Notes under the pieces: generated by a model | The model's input: only the letters and a program-made list of their open reading frames with translations | Told to the model about the DNA's origin: nothing | The model's database searches: none | Made by a program: the position numbers and the translations under genes | Assembly (NCBI GenBank): GCA_017161655.1 | Contig: JADFCV010000003.1 | Coordinates: 350,849-414,848 of the forward strand | Reading direction: 5' to 3' | Length of the DNA: 64,000 nt | Source: Candidatus Sumerlaeota bacterium | GTDB taxonomy: Bacteria; Sumerlaeota; Sumerlaeia; Sumerlaeales; Sumerlaeaceae | Part shown: piece by piece, positions 47,402 through 56,314 of the stretch | Layout of the letters: each line of letters begins with the position of its first letter | How positions within the stretch are numbered: position 1 is the stretch's first letter

Positions 47402-47850
47402 TCTTCTTCTCCAAATGTGAAGAAATGGGGAAGGAGTTCGGCTGCGGTTGTGCGTTGGGGGTGTTCGGTATTCGTGGGTGTGGCGAGCAACACGGTCATT
47501 TGCGGGGCGAATTCCACCATGACCTGGCGGCAGGCTCCGCAAGGCGTGGCTGGTTCCTCCACACCGCCTACGACTGCGATCGCACGGAATTTGCGTTCGC
47601 CTGCTGCAATCGCAGCGGCGATGGCATTGCGCTCCGCGCAAATGCAGAGTCCGTAGCTGGCGTTTTCAACATTACATCCCACGTAGACGTTGCCCGACTC
47701 CGCTAAAACTGCTGCACCCACGTGAAAGTGGGAGTAGGGTGCATAGGCGCGGGCGCGAACTGCCAGGGCATGACGGAGTAGCTTCTGTTCCTGGGCTGGC
47801 TCAAGCGGCGATGGCACGGATGCGGAATCTTCCACGTTTTTCCTCATCAT
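47398..47850 (-). CDS. cdd: Cytidine deaminase
   Basis: Cdd converts cytidine and deoxycytidine to uridine forms. At 150 residues it is the tetrameric type: AYAPYSHFHVGAAVLAESG, GCNVENASYGLCICAERNA with the zinc Cys and catalytic Glu, and TPCGACRQVMVEF with the two further zinc Cys. It overlaps the wecA-like gene by ATGA at its start and psuG by ATGA at its end, forming a three-gene unit. It feeds pyrimidine salvage together with psuG. Confidence 0.97.
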   Translation of the reverse strand: MMRKNVEDSASVPSPLEPAQEQKLLRHALAVRARAYAPYSHFHVGAAVLAESGNVYVGCNVENASYGLCICAERNAIAAAIAAGERKFRAIAVVGGVEEPATPCGACRQVMVEFAPQMTVLLATPTNTEHPQRTTAAELLPHFFTFGEEE

Positions 47851-48941
47851 CCACTGATTTTCTTTTGAGCGGTGCGCTCAAGAAGATAGATGATTAGGAA
47901 AAAAGCCACGCACTGGACAAGAGTGAAAATTGCACCTGTCCAGGGCAACCACCGGAGGTTCACCGCAGCGAGGCCGACGCTGAGGGCGAGGAGATAAATG
48001 AGCAGCACCGCCTGAGTAGGAGTGAAACCCAGCGCGACAAGGCGGTGGCTGAAGTGATTGCGGTCGCCGTGCATGAGAGGGGCGCCATTGCGCCAACGGA
48101 TATAGAGGACACTGAGTGTGTCGAAGAGGGGAACGCCAAGCACGAGAATGGGCGAAATCACGGGGAGTTGGGTGGGTACGCCAGCGTGATAGTATGTGAC
48201 CATGGTGCTCACACCGGCTATAAGGTATCCGAGGAAAAGCGAGCCGCTATCGCCCATGAAAAGATGAGCACGGGGGAAATTATAGCGCAGGAAACCGAGG
48301 AGAGCACCAAATAGGGCGGCGCAAATCGCCATGATGAAGTACTGTTCGCTAACTCTCGAGATAAGATAAAAATTGAGGAGCGCGATCGCCGCGACGCCGG
48401 CACTCAGGCCGTTCATGTTGTCGAGAAAATTGAAAGCGTTCGTGAGCAACACGACCCAGAAGATGGTGAGCAGCGCGCCCAGCCAGGGATAGGGGAGAAA
48501 AGCTTTCACCACGACACCTGTGGCGACGAGAGGAATCGCCGCGAGAATTTGCAGCGTAAGTTTCAGTCCCGGACGAAGATTGAAGCGATCATCGGCAAGC
48601 CCCGTGAGCATCATGAGCGTGGCACCGGCAAAAAGGGCCCAGAGCTTGTCAGAAATATAGCTGATGTTCGGTAGATACGGGGTGAGTTGTGAGGGAATGA
48701 GGGACCTGATCGGCGACACGCGAAGGGCGACGAGATCAAGGGCAAGGCAGAGGGCAAAAGCGAGAAAAATCCCAAGTCCACCGCAGCGCGCCATAGGATG
48801 AAGGTGGATCTTGCGCTCGCCGGGCTGGTCAACAAATCCCCAACGTAGTCCAAAGCGGCGGGCCAATGGAACCATGACAAGCGCCAGGATGCAGGCCTCA
48901 CCTGCTATCGTAATGTAGAAAAGGTCGAGCATATCCGTCAT
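47847..48941 (-). CDS. WecA/TagO-like undecaprenyl-phosphate sugar-1-phosphate transferase
   Basis: The 364-residue membrane protein begins lipid-linked glycan assembly by joining a UDP-HexNAc phosphosugar to undecaprenyl phosphate. It has about 11 hydrophobic segments with the polyprenyl-phosphate transferase motifs: LTGLADDRFNL (DD pair), TNAFNFLDNMNGLSAGVAAI, AHLFMGDSGSLFLGY, and the loop HGDRNHFSHRL, which is the WecA/TagO-type HxxxH rather than the MraY pattern. The start shows little Shine-Dalgarno; ATG 48932 is an alternative. First gene of the operon with cdd and psuG. Confidence 0.93.
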   Translation of the reverse strand: MTDMLDLFYITIAGEACILALVMVPLARRFGLRWGFVDQPGERKIHLHPMARCGGLGIFLAFALCLALDLVALRVSPIRSLIPSQLTPYLPNISYISDKLWALFAGATLMMLTGLADDRFNLRPGLKLTLQILAAIPLVATGVVVKAFLPYPWLGALLTIFWVVLLTNAFNFLDNMNGLSAGVAAIALLNFYLISRVSEQYFIMAICAALFGALLGFLRYNFPRAHLFMGDSGSLFLGYLIAGVSTMVTYYHAGVPTQLPVISPILVLGVPLFDTLSVLYIRWRNGAPLMHGDRNHFSHRLVALGFTPTQAVLLIYLLALSVGLAAVNLRWLPWTGAIFTLVQCVAFFLIIYLLERTAQKKISG

Positions 48942-49165
48942 CGTGTGGACACCAACGGGTAGGCGCGCTCAAGGCGGAAACGCAATTGCGTTTTTTCAAT
49001 ATGAGGAGGCGGTTGTAAGGGCAGGCTTCGGCACGAGTGGGAGTGGGGTACTACGGGGCCGGGAGGGAGCAACTCGAATCAGCTTGTTACGAAAAGGCAG
49101 AACGAGACAAACGCCATTGATCAACTGGGTCAGCAAGACACAGCGTTTCTTTATTCAAGGAAAGT

Positions 49166-49261
49166 AAAAAAGGGCGGTAAGTACAAGCCCTTGTATGGGT
49201 CAAAAGAAACCACTCCGTGGTGTCCCCTCTGCTAGGGGACCCAGAAATGGGTTTACCGCCC
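49166..49261 (-). ncRNA. Nested-hairpin element with minus-strand U-run: attenuator, sRNA or palindromic repeat
   Basis: A perfect 9-bp outer stem, GGGCGGTAA (49172-49180) with TTACCGCCC (49253-49261), encloses four smaller stems: TACAA/TTGTA, ACCAC/GTGGT, the 7-bp GTCCCCT/AGGGGAC, and ACCCA-GAAA-TGGGT. Read on the minus strand, the outer stem runs straight into TTTTTT (49171-49166), the mark of an intrinsic terminator. It lies 225 bp before the wecA-like start on the same strand. TGGGTC and GACCCA segments can pair in two exclusive ways. No known riboswitch class was recognised. Confidence 0.5.
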
Positions 49262-49335
49262 CGGGTGCCAAAACTTTTTCAACGAACACAAACTCGCGTC
49301 TTTGATGGCATTAGACGCAAGATCTGAAACCTTAT

Positions 49336-49363
49336 TCAACAAAAAACCACCATATTTTGTGGT
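49336..49363 (-). terminator. Hairpin with U-run on the minus strand
   Basis: On the minus strand ACCAC-AAAATATG-GTGGT is followed by TTTTTTG. With no supported gene just upstream on that strand, it may end an unannotated short RNA. Confidence 0.4.
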
Positions 49364-49670
49364 CAGTCAAAGAAAAAAATACTAAAAAATGTCTTTTCGC
49401 CGTCCCCGCAGGGATCGTGCTGATGGCAGCGGGGGGATTTGGAATAGATTTTGCACTCAGGAAGCCGAGTTTTCGCGCCCCGTCATATCTTGTATGTGGC
49501 GCAGAAGGCACCATTGAGGTTTTTTGAAACAAAGTCTCTCAGAATAGCGGGGGTTCGCGACTTCTTCCCAGGTTGGTCTGGGAACGTAAAAAGTCAGCGT
49601 GGGGGCGGGGCGCGCTCCCTTTTTTCCTTCTTGAAGGACTGGATCAAAAGTAGGGACGGTTGGTAAGACA

Positions 49671-50294
49671 ATGGATCGGGAGGTTTTTCTAAAATTAACG
49701 AAGCCCCAACAGCACTGCGTGCTGTGCGGTGCTCCTCTGGCTGAGGCTGGCAAACACCCTTCGGTCTTGGTGCCGGCTCAAGCCAACGATGAGGAAGGCG
49801 ACGAAGCCGACATTCCGCGGCGGCAGGATTACTGCCACGCCTGCTGGGAAAAGCACACAGCGAAAGATTATTTAGGATTCTGGATTACAAGGCGCGAACC
49901 ACCCAAACCGCGCCGGGTGCAAAATCGACGAGAACGCAACGCGCGGCTCGCGGCCTACTTCGACTATTTTTATCGCGAAGGAGGGGAGGCACATGCAGCG
50001 CGCTTGTATTTTCTCGCTCATTTGTTAATGCGCTACGGGGTGCTGCGCTGGGTGCGTACGGAGACGGACCCCGAAACGCACAAGGAACGAATCTCCTATC
50101 GCCACATGATAAACGACGAAGAAGTTGTGGTGGAGGGCGCCGAGTTAAGCGACGACGATCTTGTTGTTCTCAAACGCGAAGTGGACGAGCTTTTGGCCGG
50201 CACGCTTGGTGTGCAAACAGAGTCAGCCTCAGAGCCGGCTGAAACGAGTTCGCCTTCTCATGACGAACCTTCTCCTGCCGAGCCAGAGACATAG
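49671..50294 (+). CDS. Uncharacterised protein with two CxxC motifs
   Basis: The 207-residue protein has CVLCGAPL near residue 16 and CHACWEKH near residue 57, forming a probable zinc site. A basic stretch (RREPPKPRRVQNRRERNARL) and a helical region (AHAARLYFLAHLLMRYGVLR) follow, then an acidic, Ser/Pro-rich tail. I do not recognise the family. Possible nucleic-acid or protein contact is suggested only by the zinc site and basic stretch. The CBS gene follows after 153 bp. Confidence 0.75.
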   Translation: MDREVFLKLTKPQQHCVLCGAPLAEAGKHPSVLVPAQANDEEGDEADIPRRQDYCHACWEKHTAKDYLGFWITRREPPKPRRVQNRRERNARLAAYFDYFYREGGEAHAARLYFLAHLLMRYGVLRWVRTETDPETHKERISYRHMINDEEVVVEGAELSDDDLVVLKREVDELLAGTLGVQTESASEPAETSSPSHDEPSPAEPET

Positions 50295-50447
50295 GTTGGA
50301 ATTGGGAACAGAGCTGGTGCTATTTCTCTTGCTTCTCGTCAGCTCCTCGCTAGAATGCGCATCAAGCTGAGGCAAGCGCAGTGGTCGAATGTTATGCCTG
50401 CTGTGTGCGATGTCTCAGACGCACACGCGCAACGAGAGGTGCATCAC

Positions 50448-50876
50448 ATGAAAGTGCGAGAATTACTCGAACTGAAAGGACACGACGTCGCAACGACATC
50501 GCCATCAACAAGTGTGCGTGCGGCGACCCAATTGATGAACGAGCGACGCATTGGCGCCCTCGTCGTGATGGCTAACGACGGGATTGTGGGAATTTTTACG
50601 GAGCGGGACGTGCTGACGCGAGTTGTGGCGGCTGGCTGTGATCCTGCGCGAACATGTGTCGGCGACGTCATGACCAAGGACGTGTTGACGTGCACGGGCG
50701 AGACGACTCTGGAAGATTGCCGACGGATCTTCACTGAGCGACGCATTCGTCATCTACCCGTGGTTGAAAACAAGAAGCTCATAGGCATGGTGACAACAGG
50801 AGATATTCTCGCTCAAGAGGTGCGCGAGCACGAGCAGACGATCCAACATCTGGAGAATTACATCCGCAATCCCTGA
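50448..50876 (+). CDS. Two-CBS-domain protein
   Basis: The 142-residue protein is a CBS pair and little else: residues near 15-60 (ATTSPSTSVRAATQLMNERR with VGIFTERDVLTRVV) and 75-130 (TKDVLTCTGETTLEDCRRIF with VTTGDILAQEV). Such single-pair proteins bind adenine nucleotides or regulate partners. ATG 50448 is preferred, with GAGAGGTG 6 nt upstream; the frame is open to 50355. The partner is unknown. Confidence 0.9.
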   Translation: MKVRELLELKGHDVATTSPSTSVRAATQLMNERRIGALVVMANDGIVGIFTERDVLTRVVAAGCDPARTCVGDVMTKDVLTCTGETTLEDCRRIFTERRIRHLPVVENKKLIGMVTTGDILAQEVREHEQTIQHLENYIRNP

Positions 50877-51064
50877 CAGTCGAGAGTTTATGCCGTTGTT
50901 GCTTAAGTGAATCAGGAAGGCTCCTGCATAGACAGAAGAACGGAAAGTCACTGCGCACAGGGTCAGGATGGGTCGGTTGCATAGCGCGAGGATAAATTGA
51001 TTTGTCAATAAACAATCATGTTATCAAGTTATTACTGTGCTCGCCCGGCATGATCGGGCAGTGT

Positions 51065-53005
51065 TTAAGAAGTGCTTTTTCCACGTTTTTCAATGCCATC
51101 GAGTCTAATCTGAATCAGCTCGCTCCCAGCGGTGGCGTAGAGATTGCCGTCGGGGCCGGGTGCGAGCACCTCTGCGTCGGGAATCCTTGCGATGATGGTG
51201 AGAGTCTCAGCGTGCGCGTCCAGGCGGAAGATTGTTCCCCAGGCGGCGCCATAGAAAATATCTGATTCAACAAGTGAGGGGCGCATGACCACACCACGCC
51301 AGTAGTGATCGGCCGGAAACGTTTTCTCGAAAACCAGTTCCTGCCACAATAGTTTGTGGTTCGTGGGGTTGAATGCGAAGAGTGTGCCCTCTGCCCAACC
51401 ATAGAGAATTCCGTGGGAACTGCACACAAGCCCGGTGATGCCACGCGCGTTTTCGACAGGCACGGTGCGAGAAAGCAATGTCTCGGTATCCGGATGAAAG
51501 ACGAAGAGTTCCGCACTTCTTGTCCGTGGTTCGATTCCCAGGCCGCCACTGGTTGACGTTGCGCCAAAAAGCAATGTGCCGTCGGTGGCTAGGGCCACGA
51601 TGCTCTGCTGGGGGATGATGTCGCGGTAGACGCGTGCATGTTCGGTGTCGAGGTCGTACACGGCCAGTGCACCGCCAAGACAGCCGTAGGCAGGAACGCA
51701 GCCGATAAAGAGTTTTCTTCGCTGGCGATCCGCGAGCATGGCATAAGGGCGATCCTGATCCCATGGTGCCAGGCAGAGGAGCTCGCGAGGGTTGGTCGCT
51801 GAGCGCGGCGCGAAGGGGTCGTAGCGCATAATAACTGCGCGAGGATAGGTGCCAAAATAAATGAAATGGCCGTCGTGCGTGATGCTTTCTGCCTGGTTAA
51901 CGCCAGCAAAAAAATCTTGTTCCCCCGTCGCAGGATCAAACACTCCCACTCCACCCGCCACGTAGCCATTGGTATATATGCGGTTGTCCGGTCCAGCCGC
52001 GACATTCTGTAGGACGAGTGGCTGAGGTGACAGTTCGAGGTCCATGGTGGCGACGTCGTGCTCTGCCACGGCGACGCGATGCAATTGTCCCGCGGAACTC
52101 ACAACGAGAGCAGAGGTAGGCTCATGCGGCTGATCGCTCAAGGCTAACGCACGAGTTATTTTGCACAGCCCACATGTGATGTTGCTCGTTTTGTGCTCCG
52201 TGGAATCATAAAGGAGCAAGTCTCCTTTCGCGCCGATGAGCAACCTGTCTGGTTCGGCCGGGAGGGGAACAATGTCAGAGCAATCGAGTGGTGCCAATCT
52301 GGCAACGATGCGTTCGGAGTGCTTGAGATCGAATACGCAAGTTTCTTCGCGCGGCGTGGTGCGGACGAAGAGCCAGCGCTCGAAGGTTGCGAGGCGGACG
52401 ACAAAGTGTTCGCCCTGCAACTCAGGTGGAAGCACATTTCGACTGGTGCGCGCGTGAGGGGAGAATTCGAGCAGTGCGGCGTGAGCGCCAATGCCGAGAT
52501 AGAGTCGGTCGGTCGTTTTCGAATAGCAAATGGCGCGGATATAGTCTTCAGGCGGCGCGATTGAACCGAGATCTTCAAGTTCACCGCTACGCCGATAAGC
52601 TAGCAGGCGCGATTTTGGCCAGCATCCCACATAGATTGTGCCGTCATCAGCTTCGGCCGCATCCCACAGAAACGCAGGAGAGGTAAGGCGTGTGGGAACC
52701 TCTTCGAGTCGGTCCTCAGTGAAGCAAAATCGGTAAAGCTTGCCGTGAGGGTGAGTGGGAATGAAGAGTTCGCCATGGGAAGTGAGAACAAGGTTTTCTG
52801 CTCCCTCGGCATCTGGCAAAGGGTGGCGAACCAAGGTGCGGCCAGTAAGGACATCGATGACACTGAGCTGCGCCGGTAAGCCCCGTTGCACAACGTAGAG
52901 ATGTTCCGGGTTTGTTTGCTGCGAGAAGACTGCAGAGTGCACAGATACAACTTTCACCGGCGAACCAAGGGAATGCCACGCGAAGCTTACTTCATTGCGC
53001 TGCAT
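51065..53005 (-). CDS. Large beta-propeller protein without signal peptide
   Basis: From ATG 53005 the protein has 646 residues, with repeated four-stranded blades: NLVLTSHGELFIPTHPHGKL, WDAAEADDGTIYVGCWPKSR, NVAAGPDNRIYTNGYVAGGV, ALATDGTLLFGATSTSGGLG and VLAPGPDGNLYATAGSELIQ. The blades resemble SMP-30/NHL/PQQ-type sensors, suggesting one or two propellers. No signal or catalytic motif is seen, so it may be a cytoplasmic binding scaffold. The frame extends to 53110 but lacks propeller residues there. Function unknown. Confidence 0.82.
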   Translation of the reverse strand: MQRNEVSFAWHSLGSPVKVVSVHSAVFSQQTNPEHLYVVQRGLPAQLSVIDVLTGRTLVRHPLPDAEGAENLVLTSHGELFIPTHPHGKLYRFCFTEDRLEEVPTRLTSPAFLWDAAEADDGTIYVGCWPKSRLLAYRRSGELEDLGSIAPPEDYIRAICYSKTTDRLYLGIGAHAALLEFSPHARTSRNVLPPELQGEHFVVRLATFERWLFVRTTPREETCVFDLKHSERIVARLAPLDCSDIVPLPAEPDRLLIGAKGDLLLYDSTEHKTSNITCGLCKITRALALSDQPHEPTSALVVSSAGQLHRVAVAEHDVATMDLELSPQPLVLQNVAAGPDNRIYTNGYVAGGVGVFDPATGEQDFFAGVNQAESITHDGHFIYFGTYPRAVIMRYDPFAPRSATNPRELLCLAPWDQDRPYAMLADRQRRKLFIGCVPAYGCLGGALAVYDLDTEHARVYRDIIPQQSIVALATDGTLLFGATSTSGGLGIEPRTRSAELFVFHPDTETLLSRTVPVENARGITGLVCSSHGILYGWAEGTLFAFNPTNHKLLWQELVFEKTFPADHYWRGVVMRPSLVESDIFYGAAWGTIFRLDAHAETLTIIARIPDAEVLAPGPDGNLYATAGSELIQIRLDGIEKRGKSTS

Positions 53006-53329
53006 CTCAGGAGGACCTTCCTGCTTATAGGCTGTCTTTTTCGGTAAGAAACTGGAACACGTTTTTCGGCAAAGCAATGACCAAAATGTACTGATTATGG
53101 CATTTGACAAATAAACTAGTTAACCGTTTTACTGAAGATGCCAGTATGGTTAGGGCCTGGCTGTGAGCTTCCTGCTGGCGGGCAATGAAAATTTCCCGGG
53201 GCTTTTTGCAAGATGCCACCTTTTGACTCCTCCGTTCGCCTCTGATAGGTCGGTGCTAAGAGAGAGTTATAATCGCGGAAAGACTCTGGTTTTGAATCGT
53301 GGGGGGATGAGGCAATAGGGAAGGGTGGC
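53006..53329. other. 324-bp divergent intergenic region
   Basis: No gene is supported here. It holds a candidate forward promoter TTGACA (53104-53109) and TTTACT (53128-53133) with 18-bp spacing, about 197 bp before the methyltransferase start. A Gly/Ser-rich short frame is not convincing. Confidence 0.5.
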
Positions 53330-54349
53330 ATGAGCTCTCTTCCATCAGATATTCTCGCAGCAATCGAAGACATTGTCCAGCAAGTTGGACTGGGGCGTGT
53401 GCGTGCGGCTGCGGCCCAGCTGGGAAGACTCTATGCGCAGGGCAAAGCGCCACGGGAATTCACCCATGAGATGGTGGCAGCTTATGCCGCCATGCGACTG
53501 CCCGGGACGTTTGCCGCAATGACTTCCGTCATGCAGGCGTGGAAAGACCATGTGGCGCCTCAACGAGCGCTGAGAGTACTCGACGTGTTCGCAGGTCCAG
53601 CCACATTTGTGCTGGCGGCCAGAGCGGTGGGTCTCGAAATCGCGGAGGCGGTGTGTGTGGAACGCTCGTGCGCGATGAGACAGCTGGGGGAAGAGCTGCT
53701 GCGGTCTGCAAGAATTCCCACGCGGGTTGCATGGAGAAATGAAGAGCTCACGGAGTTTCTGGAACGCGGTGGTCCTTCCTTCGATCTCGTCGTCGCGTCG
53801 TATGGACTAGGCGAGATTCCTGCGCCATGGCGACAAAGAGAATTGGCCTCGGAGCTTTGGCGTTGCGCTCAAGGGCATTTTTTGTGTGTGGAGCCGGGAA
53901 CGCCCGCAGGATCGGAGCTTGTGCAGTCGATCCGGACGATGCTTGTGGAGCAAGGGGGAACCGTTGTTGTTCCGTGCCCGCACAATGGCCGTTGCGCCTA
54001 TGCGACGGCTCACCGTGGCTGGTGTCATTTCAACGTCCGCGTCGGTCGCACGCATCTTACGCGCGTGATTGATGGGGCGGAAGCAAGCTTTGAGGACGAG
54101 AAATACTGTTTTGTCGCTGCGTCACGAGAGAAGGTCGCCTGGCGGCAGGATGGACGGATCGTCGGGCATCCGCGCCTTTCCCAAGCAGGTATGCAGCTTG
54201 TGGTGTGTCTGCCAAATGGAGAGGTCAAATACGTGACTGTCCCAAAACGTGAGAAACATCTCTACCGTATCGCACGGAAGTTACGATGGGGTGATTCTCT
54301 TCCACCGGAACTGCACCTCTGGCTTCGTGGAGAGTGTGGGGGCGAATAA
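53330..54349 (+). CDS. Rsm22-like SAM methyltransferase with cysteine motif
   Basis: The 339-residue protein has a Rossmann methyltransferase core (RVLDVFAGPATFVLAARAVG; VVASYGLGEIPAPWRQRELA) and, after it, VVPCPHNGRCAYATAHRG then WCHF. That CPH-x3-C...WCHF pattern is the Rsm22/METTL17 signature, in which cysteines hold an Fe-S cluster and the protein acts in small-ribosomal-subunit assembly. Whether it methylates here is not clear. A helical N-terminal region precedes the core. ATG follows AAGGGT. The ccsA-like gene follows at 31 bp. Confidence 0.87.
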   Translation: MSSLPSDILAAIEDIVQQVGLGRVRAAAAQLGRLYAQGKAPREFTHEMVAAYAAMRLPGTFAAMTSVMQAWKDHVAPQRALRVLDVFAGPATFVLAARAVGLEIAEAVCVERSCAMRQLGEELLRSARIPTRVAWRNEELTEFLERGGPSFDLVVASYGLGEIPAPWRQRELASELWRCAQGHFLCVEPGTPAGSELVQSIRTMLVEQGGTVVVPCPHNGRCAYATAHRGWCHFNVRVGRTHLTRVIDGAEASFEDEKYCFVAASREKVAWRQDGRIVGHPRLSQAGMQLVVCLPNGEVKYVTVPKREKHLYRIARKLRWGDSLPPELHLWLRGECGGE

Positions 54350-54380
54350 ATCCCTCGAGAACGCCTTACTCTTGCAACAA

Positions 54381-56300
54381 ATGGGACTAAAGGCATCCAC
54401 TTTACACAATGTCGCATTGTGCCATGCTTTCGTGATTGTTTTCACCTTCGCAAATCTTGTTGCAGTGGCACAAACTTCGGATCGCCAGAATGGCCGCAAA
54501 GAATCGCCTCTGCACTTTTCGCCGGCTCATGTTTCGGCAGGAAACGGAGCCGGGCAAGAGTCAGGAGCTGCACCGCCTTCGCTTGACGTCTTGTGCCCCG
54601 AACGTTTGGCGCAAGAGCTTGCTCAAAGTGGGATCGAGACGTTGGCTGTTCAGAGCGAGGGAATGAACTATTCGCTTCGTACCTGGAGCGAGGTTGTGGT
54701 TGCTGGCGTGACGGGAAAGCCTCGTTATGACCGGCGCGATCCGGTGGTCACGGCTCTCTCGATGGCCTACCGCCACAGCGAATGGATGTCTGTCCCCGTC
54801 ATTCCTATCGAGAATCCCCAGGTTGCTGCGCTTTTCGGGCTCGACACAACTCATCGCCACCGCGTGAGTGCCGCAAGCATTATGCGTCACCCAGCTGGTC
54901 AGCGCTACGTCCTGGGCTATCTCACCAACGGTGATGCTGCTCTCCAGGGATTGAAGCCGCAGCTGCAAAAAGGCGTGAAAAGGCTGGCGTTTCGGGTGGC
55001 AACGTTGCTCAATGTGCCTCACGAATTTCGTATTGTGCCTCTGGGTGATGCGCAGGGGCTGCTGGCGTCGCCGTTCATTATTGAGGACCCCATGCTGGAC
55101 CCGCAGGCGACAGCGCAACTGGAACGTGCTCGCTTACCAGACGAACTTGTGGCGGCGGCAGTGCGTCTCCATGCAGGGCTGCGCGAGGGGTTGGCAAAGG
55201 GCGAGGTGCCACCGGGTGAGCTTTCCCAAACTGTCCAGGAATTTGAAAAACTGGCGCAACAGATTCCCGGCTATCCTTCGAAATGGAAGCGTGAGCTAGA
55301 CCGGTGGTACACGGTATTTCATCCCTTTCAGCGTGCGGCCCAGGTGTACTGGCTGGCGATTGCAGGCTTTGTTGTGGCCATTGTGGCACTTGCACGCCAG
55401 CGACGTGCTTCCGAAGTCGAGGCTGGAGAGGGAGCTTGCGGGAGGGTGGAGTCCTCCGTGAGTGAAACAAAGGGAGCCCAAGTGGAACTCATCGCCGGTG
55501 CAAGGCCGCCGAGAGCGATGCATGAGGAACTCCGAGCTCTTGCTCCGTGGGGTCGGTGGAGTTACTGGTTAGCTGTGGTGTCGTTGGTCGTGGCTGCAGG
55601 TTTTATGCTCTCGGGACTTGTGGCGCGCTATTTCCTCGGCGGCCGCATTCCGGTGAGCAACATGTATGAATCCATCACGTTCACGATGGCCGCTTTCGGT
55701 GTTATGGGGGTTATGTTCGAAACAGCCTACCGGAGGGCTTGGATCGGCCTTGTTGTGGCTCTTGCGGGAACGTTCTGCATGACGATGGCCAACTCGATGC
55801 CGCTTCACATGCGCAAGGTCGAGCCGCTTGTTGCCGTTCTCAATTCCGTGTGGCTCAATTACCATGTCACGTCTTTGCTCATAAGCTATGCGGCATTTCT
55901 TTTGTCATTCCTTTTTGCAATCGGCTATTTTGTTAGCGAGTTTTCGGGGGGCAAGGTTGCCTTTCTTCCACGGCCGGATGCATTGGAAAAACTCTGTTAC
56001 CGGAGTGTCCTGGTCGGTTGGCCGCTTCTGACGCTAGGCATTATCCTTGGGGCTGTGTGGGCGAACACGGCCTGGGGCCGCTACTGGAGCTGGGATCCTA
56101 AGGAAACATGGGCGTTCATCACGTGGCTCTCGTACACGATCTACCTCCATCTTCGAATGGTTCGTGGCTGGCGCGGTCGCTGGTCGGTGGCTGCGTCTAT
56201 GGTTGGGTTTTTGATGGTGCTCATCACCTACTTTGGTGTGTCGTACCTGCCAGGCCTCGCTGGAGGATTGCATAGCTACGCGGAACCAATTGCGCGCTGA
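54381..56300 (+). CDS. ccsA: Cytochrome c biogenesis protein CcsA/ResC-type, with large N-terminal extracytoplasmic domain
   Basis: From ATG 54381, 639 residues: a signal-type segment (LCHAFVIVFTFANLVAVAQ), a region of about 300 residues outside the membrane with a QVAALFGLDTTHRHRVSAAS segment, then membrane helices. The C-terminal CcsA domain has the heme-handling tryptophan-rich motif WGRYWSWDPKETWAFITWLS, with NMYESITFTMAAFGVM and VLNSVWLNYHVTSLLISYAA. System II c-type cytochrome maturation normally needs ResB/CcsB; here part of that role may lie in the N-terminal domain, which is inference. The start has no good Shine-Dalgarno; upstream in-frame starts overlap the methyltransferase gene. 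Confidence 0.88.
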   Translation: MGLKASTLHNVALCHAFVIVFTFANLVAVAQTSDRQNGRKESPLHFSPAHVSAGNGAGQESGAAPPSLDVLCPERLAQELAQSGIETLAVQSEGMNYSLRTWSEVVVAGVTGKPRYDRRDPVVTALSMAYRHSEWMSVPVIPIENPQVAALFGLDTTHRHRVSAASIMRHPAGQRYVLGYLTNGDAALQGLKPQLQKGVKRLAFRVATLLNVPHEFRIVPLGDAQGLLASPFIIEDPMLDPQATAQLERARLPDELVAAAVRLHAGLREGLAKGEVPPGELSQTVQEFEKLAQQIPGYPSKWKRELDRWYTVFHPFQRAAQVYWLAIAGFVVAIVALARQRRASEVEAGEGACGRVESSVSETKGAQVELIAGARPPRAMHEELRALAPWGRWSYWLAVVSLVVAAGFMLSGLVARYFLGGRIPVSNMYESITFTMAAFGVMGVMFETAYRRAWIGLVVALAGTFCMTMANSMPLHMRKVEPLVAVLNSVWLNYHVTSLLISYAAFLLSFLFAIGYFVSEFSGGKVAFLPRPDALEKLCYRSVLVGWPLLTLGIILGAVWANTAWGRYWSWDPKETWAFITWLSYTIYLHLRMVRGWRGRWSVAASMVGFLMVLITYFGVSYLPGLAGGLHSYAEPIAR

Positions 56301-56314
56301 ATGTTGGGATCCTC

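Larger units (their letters stand above)
48942..49670. other. 729-bp intergenic region without a supported gene
   Basis: Short frames exist on both strands but none has a family, a Shine-Dalgarno or normal codon use. The region holds the nested-hairpin element at 49166-49261, a hairpin GCGTCT/AGACGC (49296-49301 with 49313-49318), and ACCAC/GTGGT (49346-49350 with 49359-49363) followed on the minus strand by TTTTTT. AT-rich stretches lie at 49340-49400. Confidence 0.6.

Noticed and set aside
49166-49261. tmRNA, SRP RNA, RNase P RNA, 6S RNA or twister-type ribozyme
   Set aside because: Conserved core sequences of these classes were looked for and not found.
49332-49753. Short frames on both strands before the CxxC-protein gene
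   Set aside because: No Shine-Dalgarno, odd composition, overlap with hairpins; not supported as genes.
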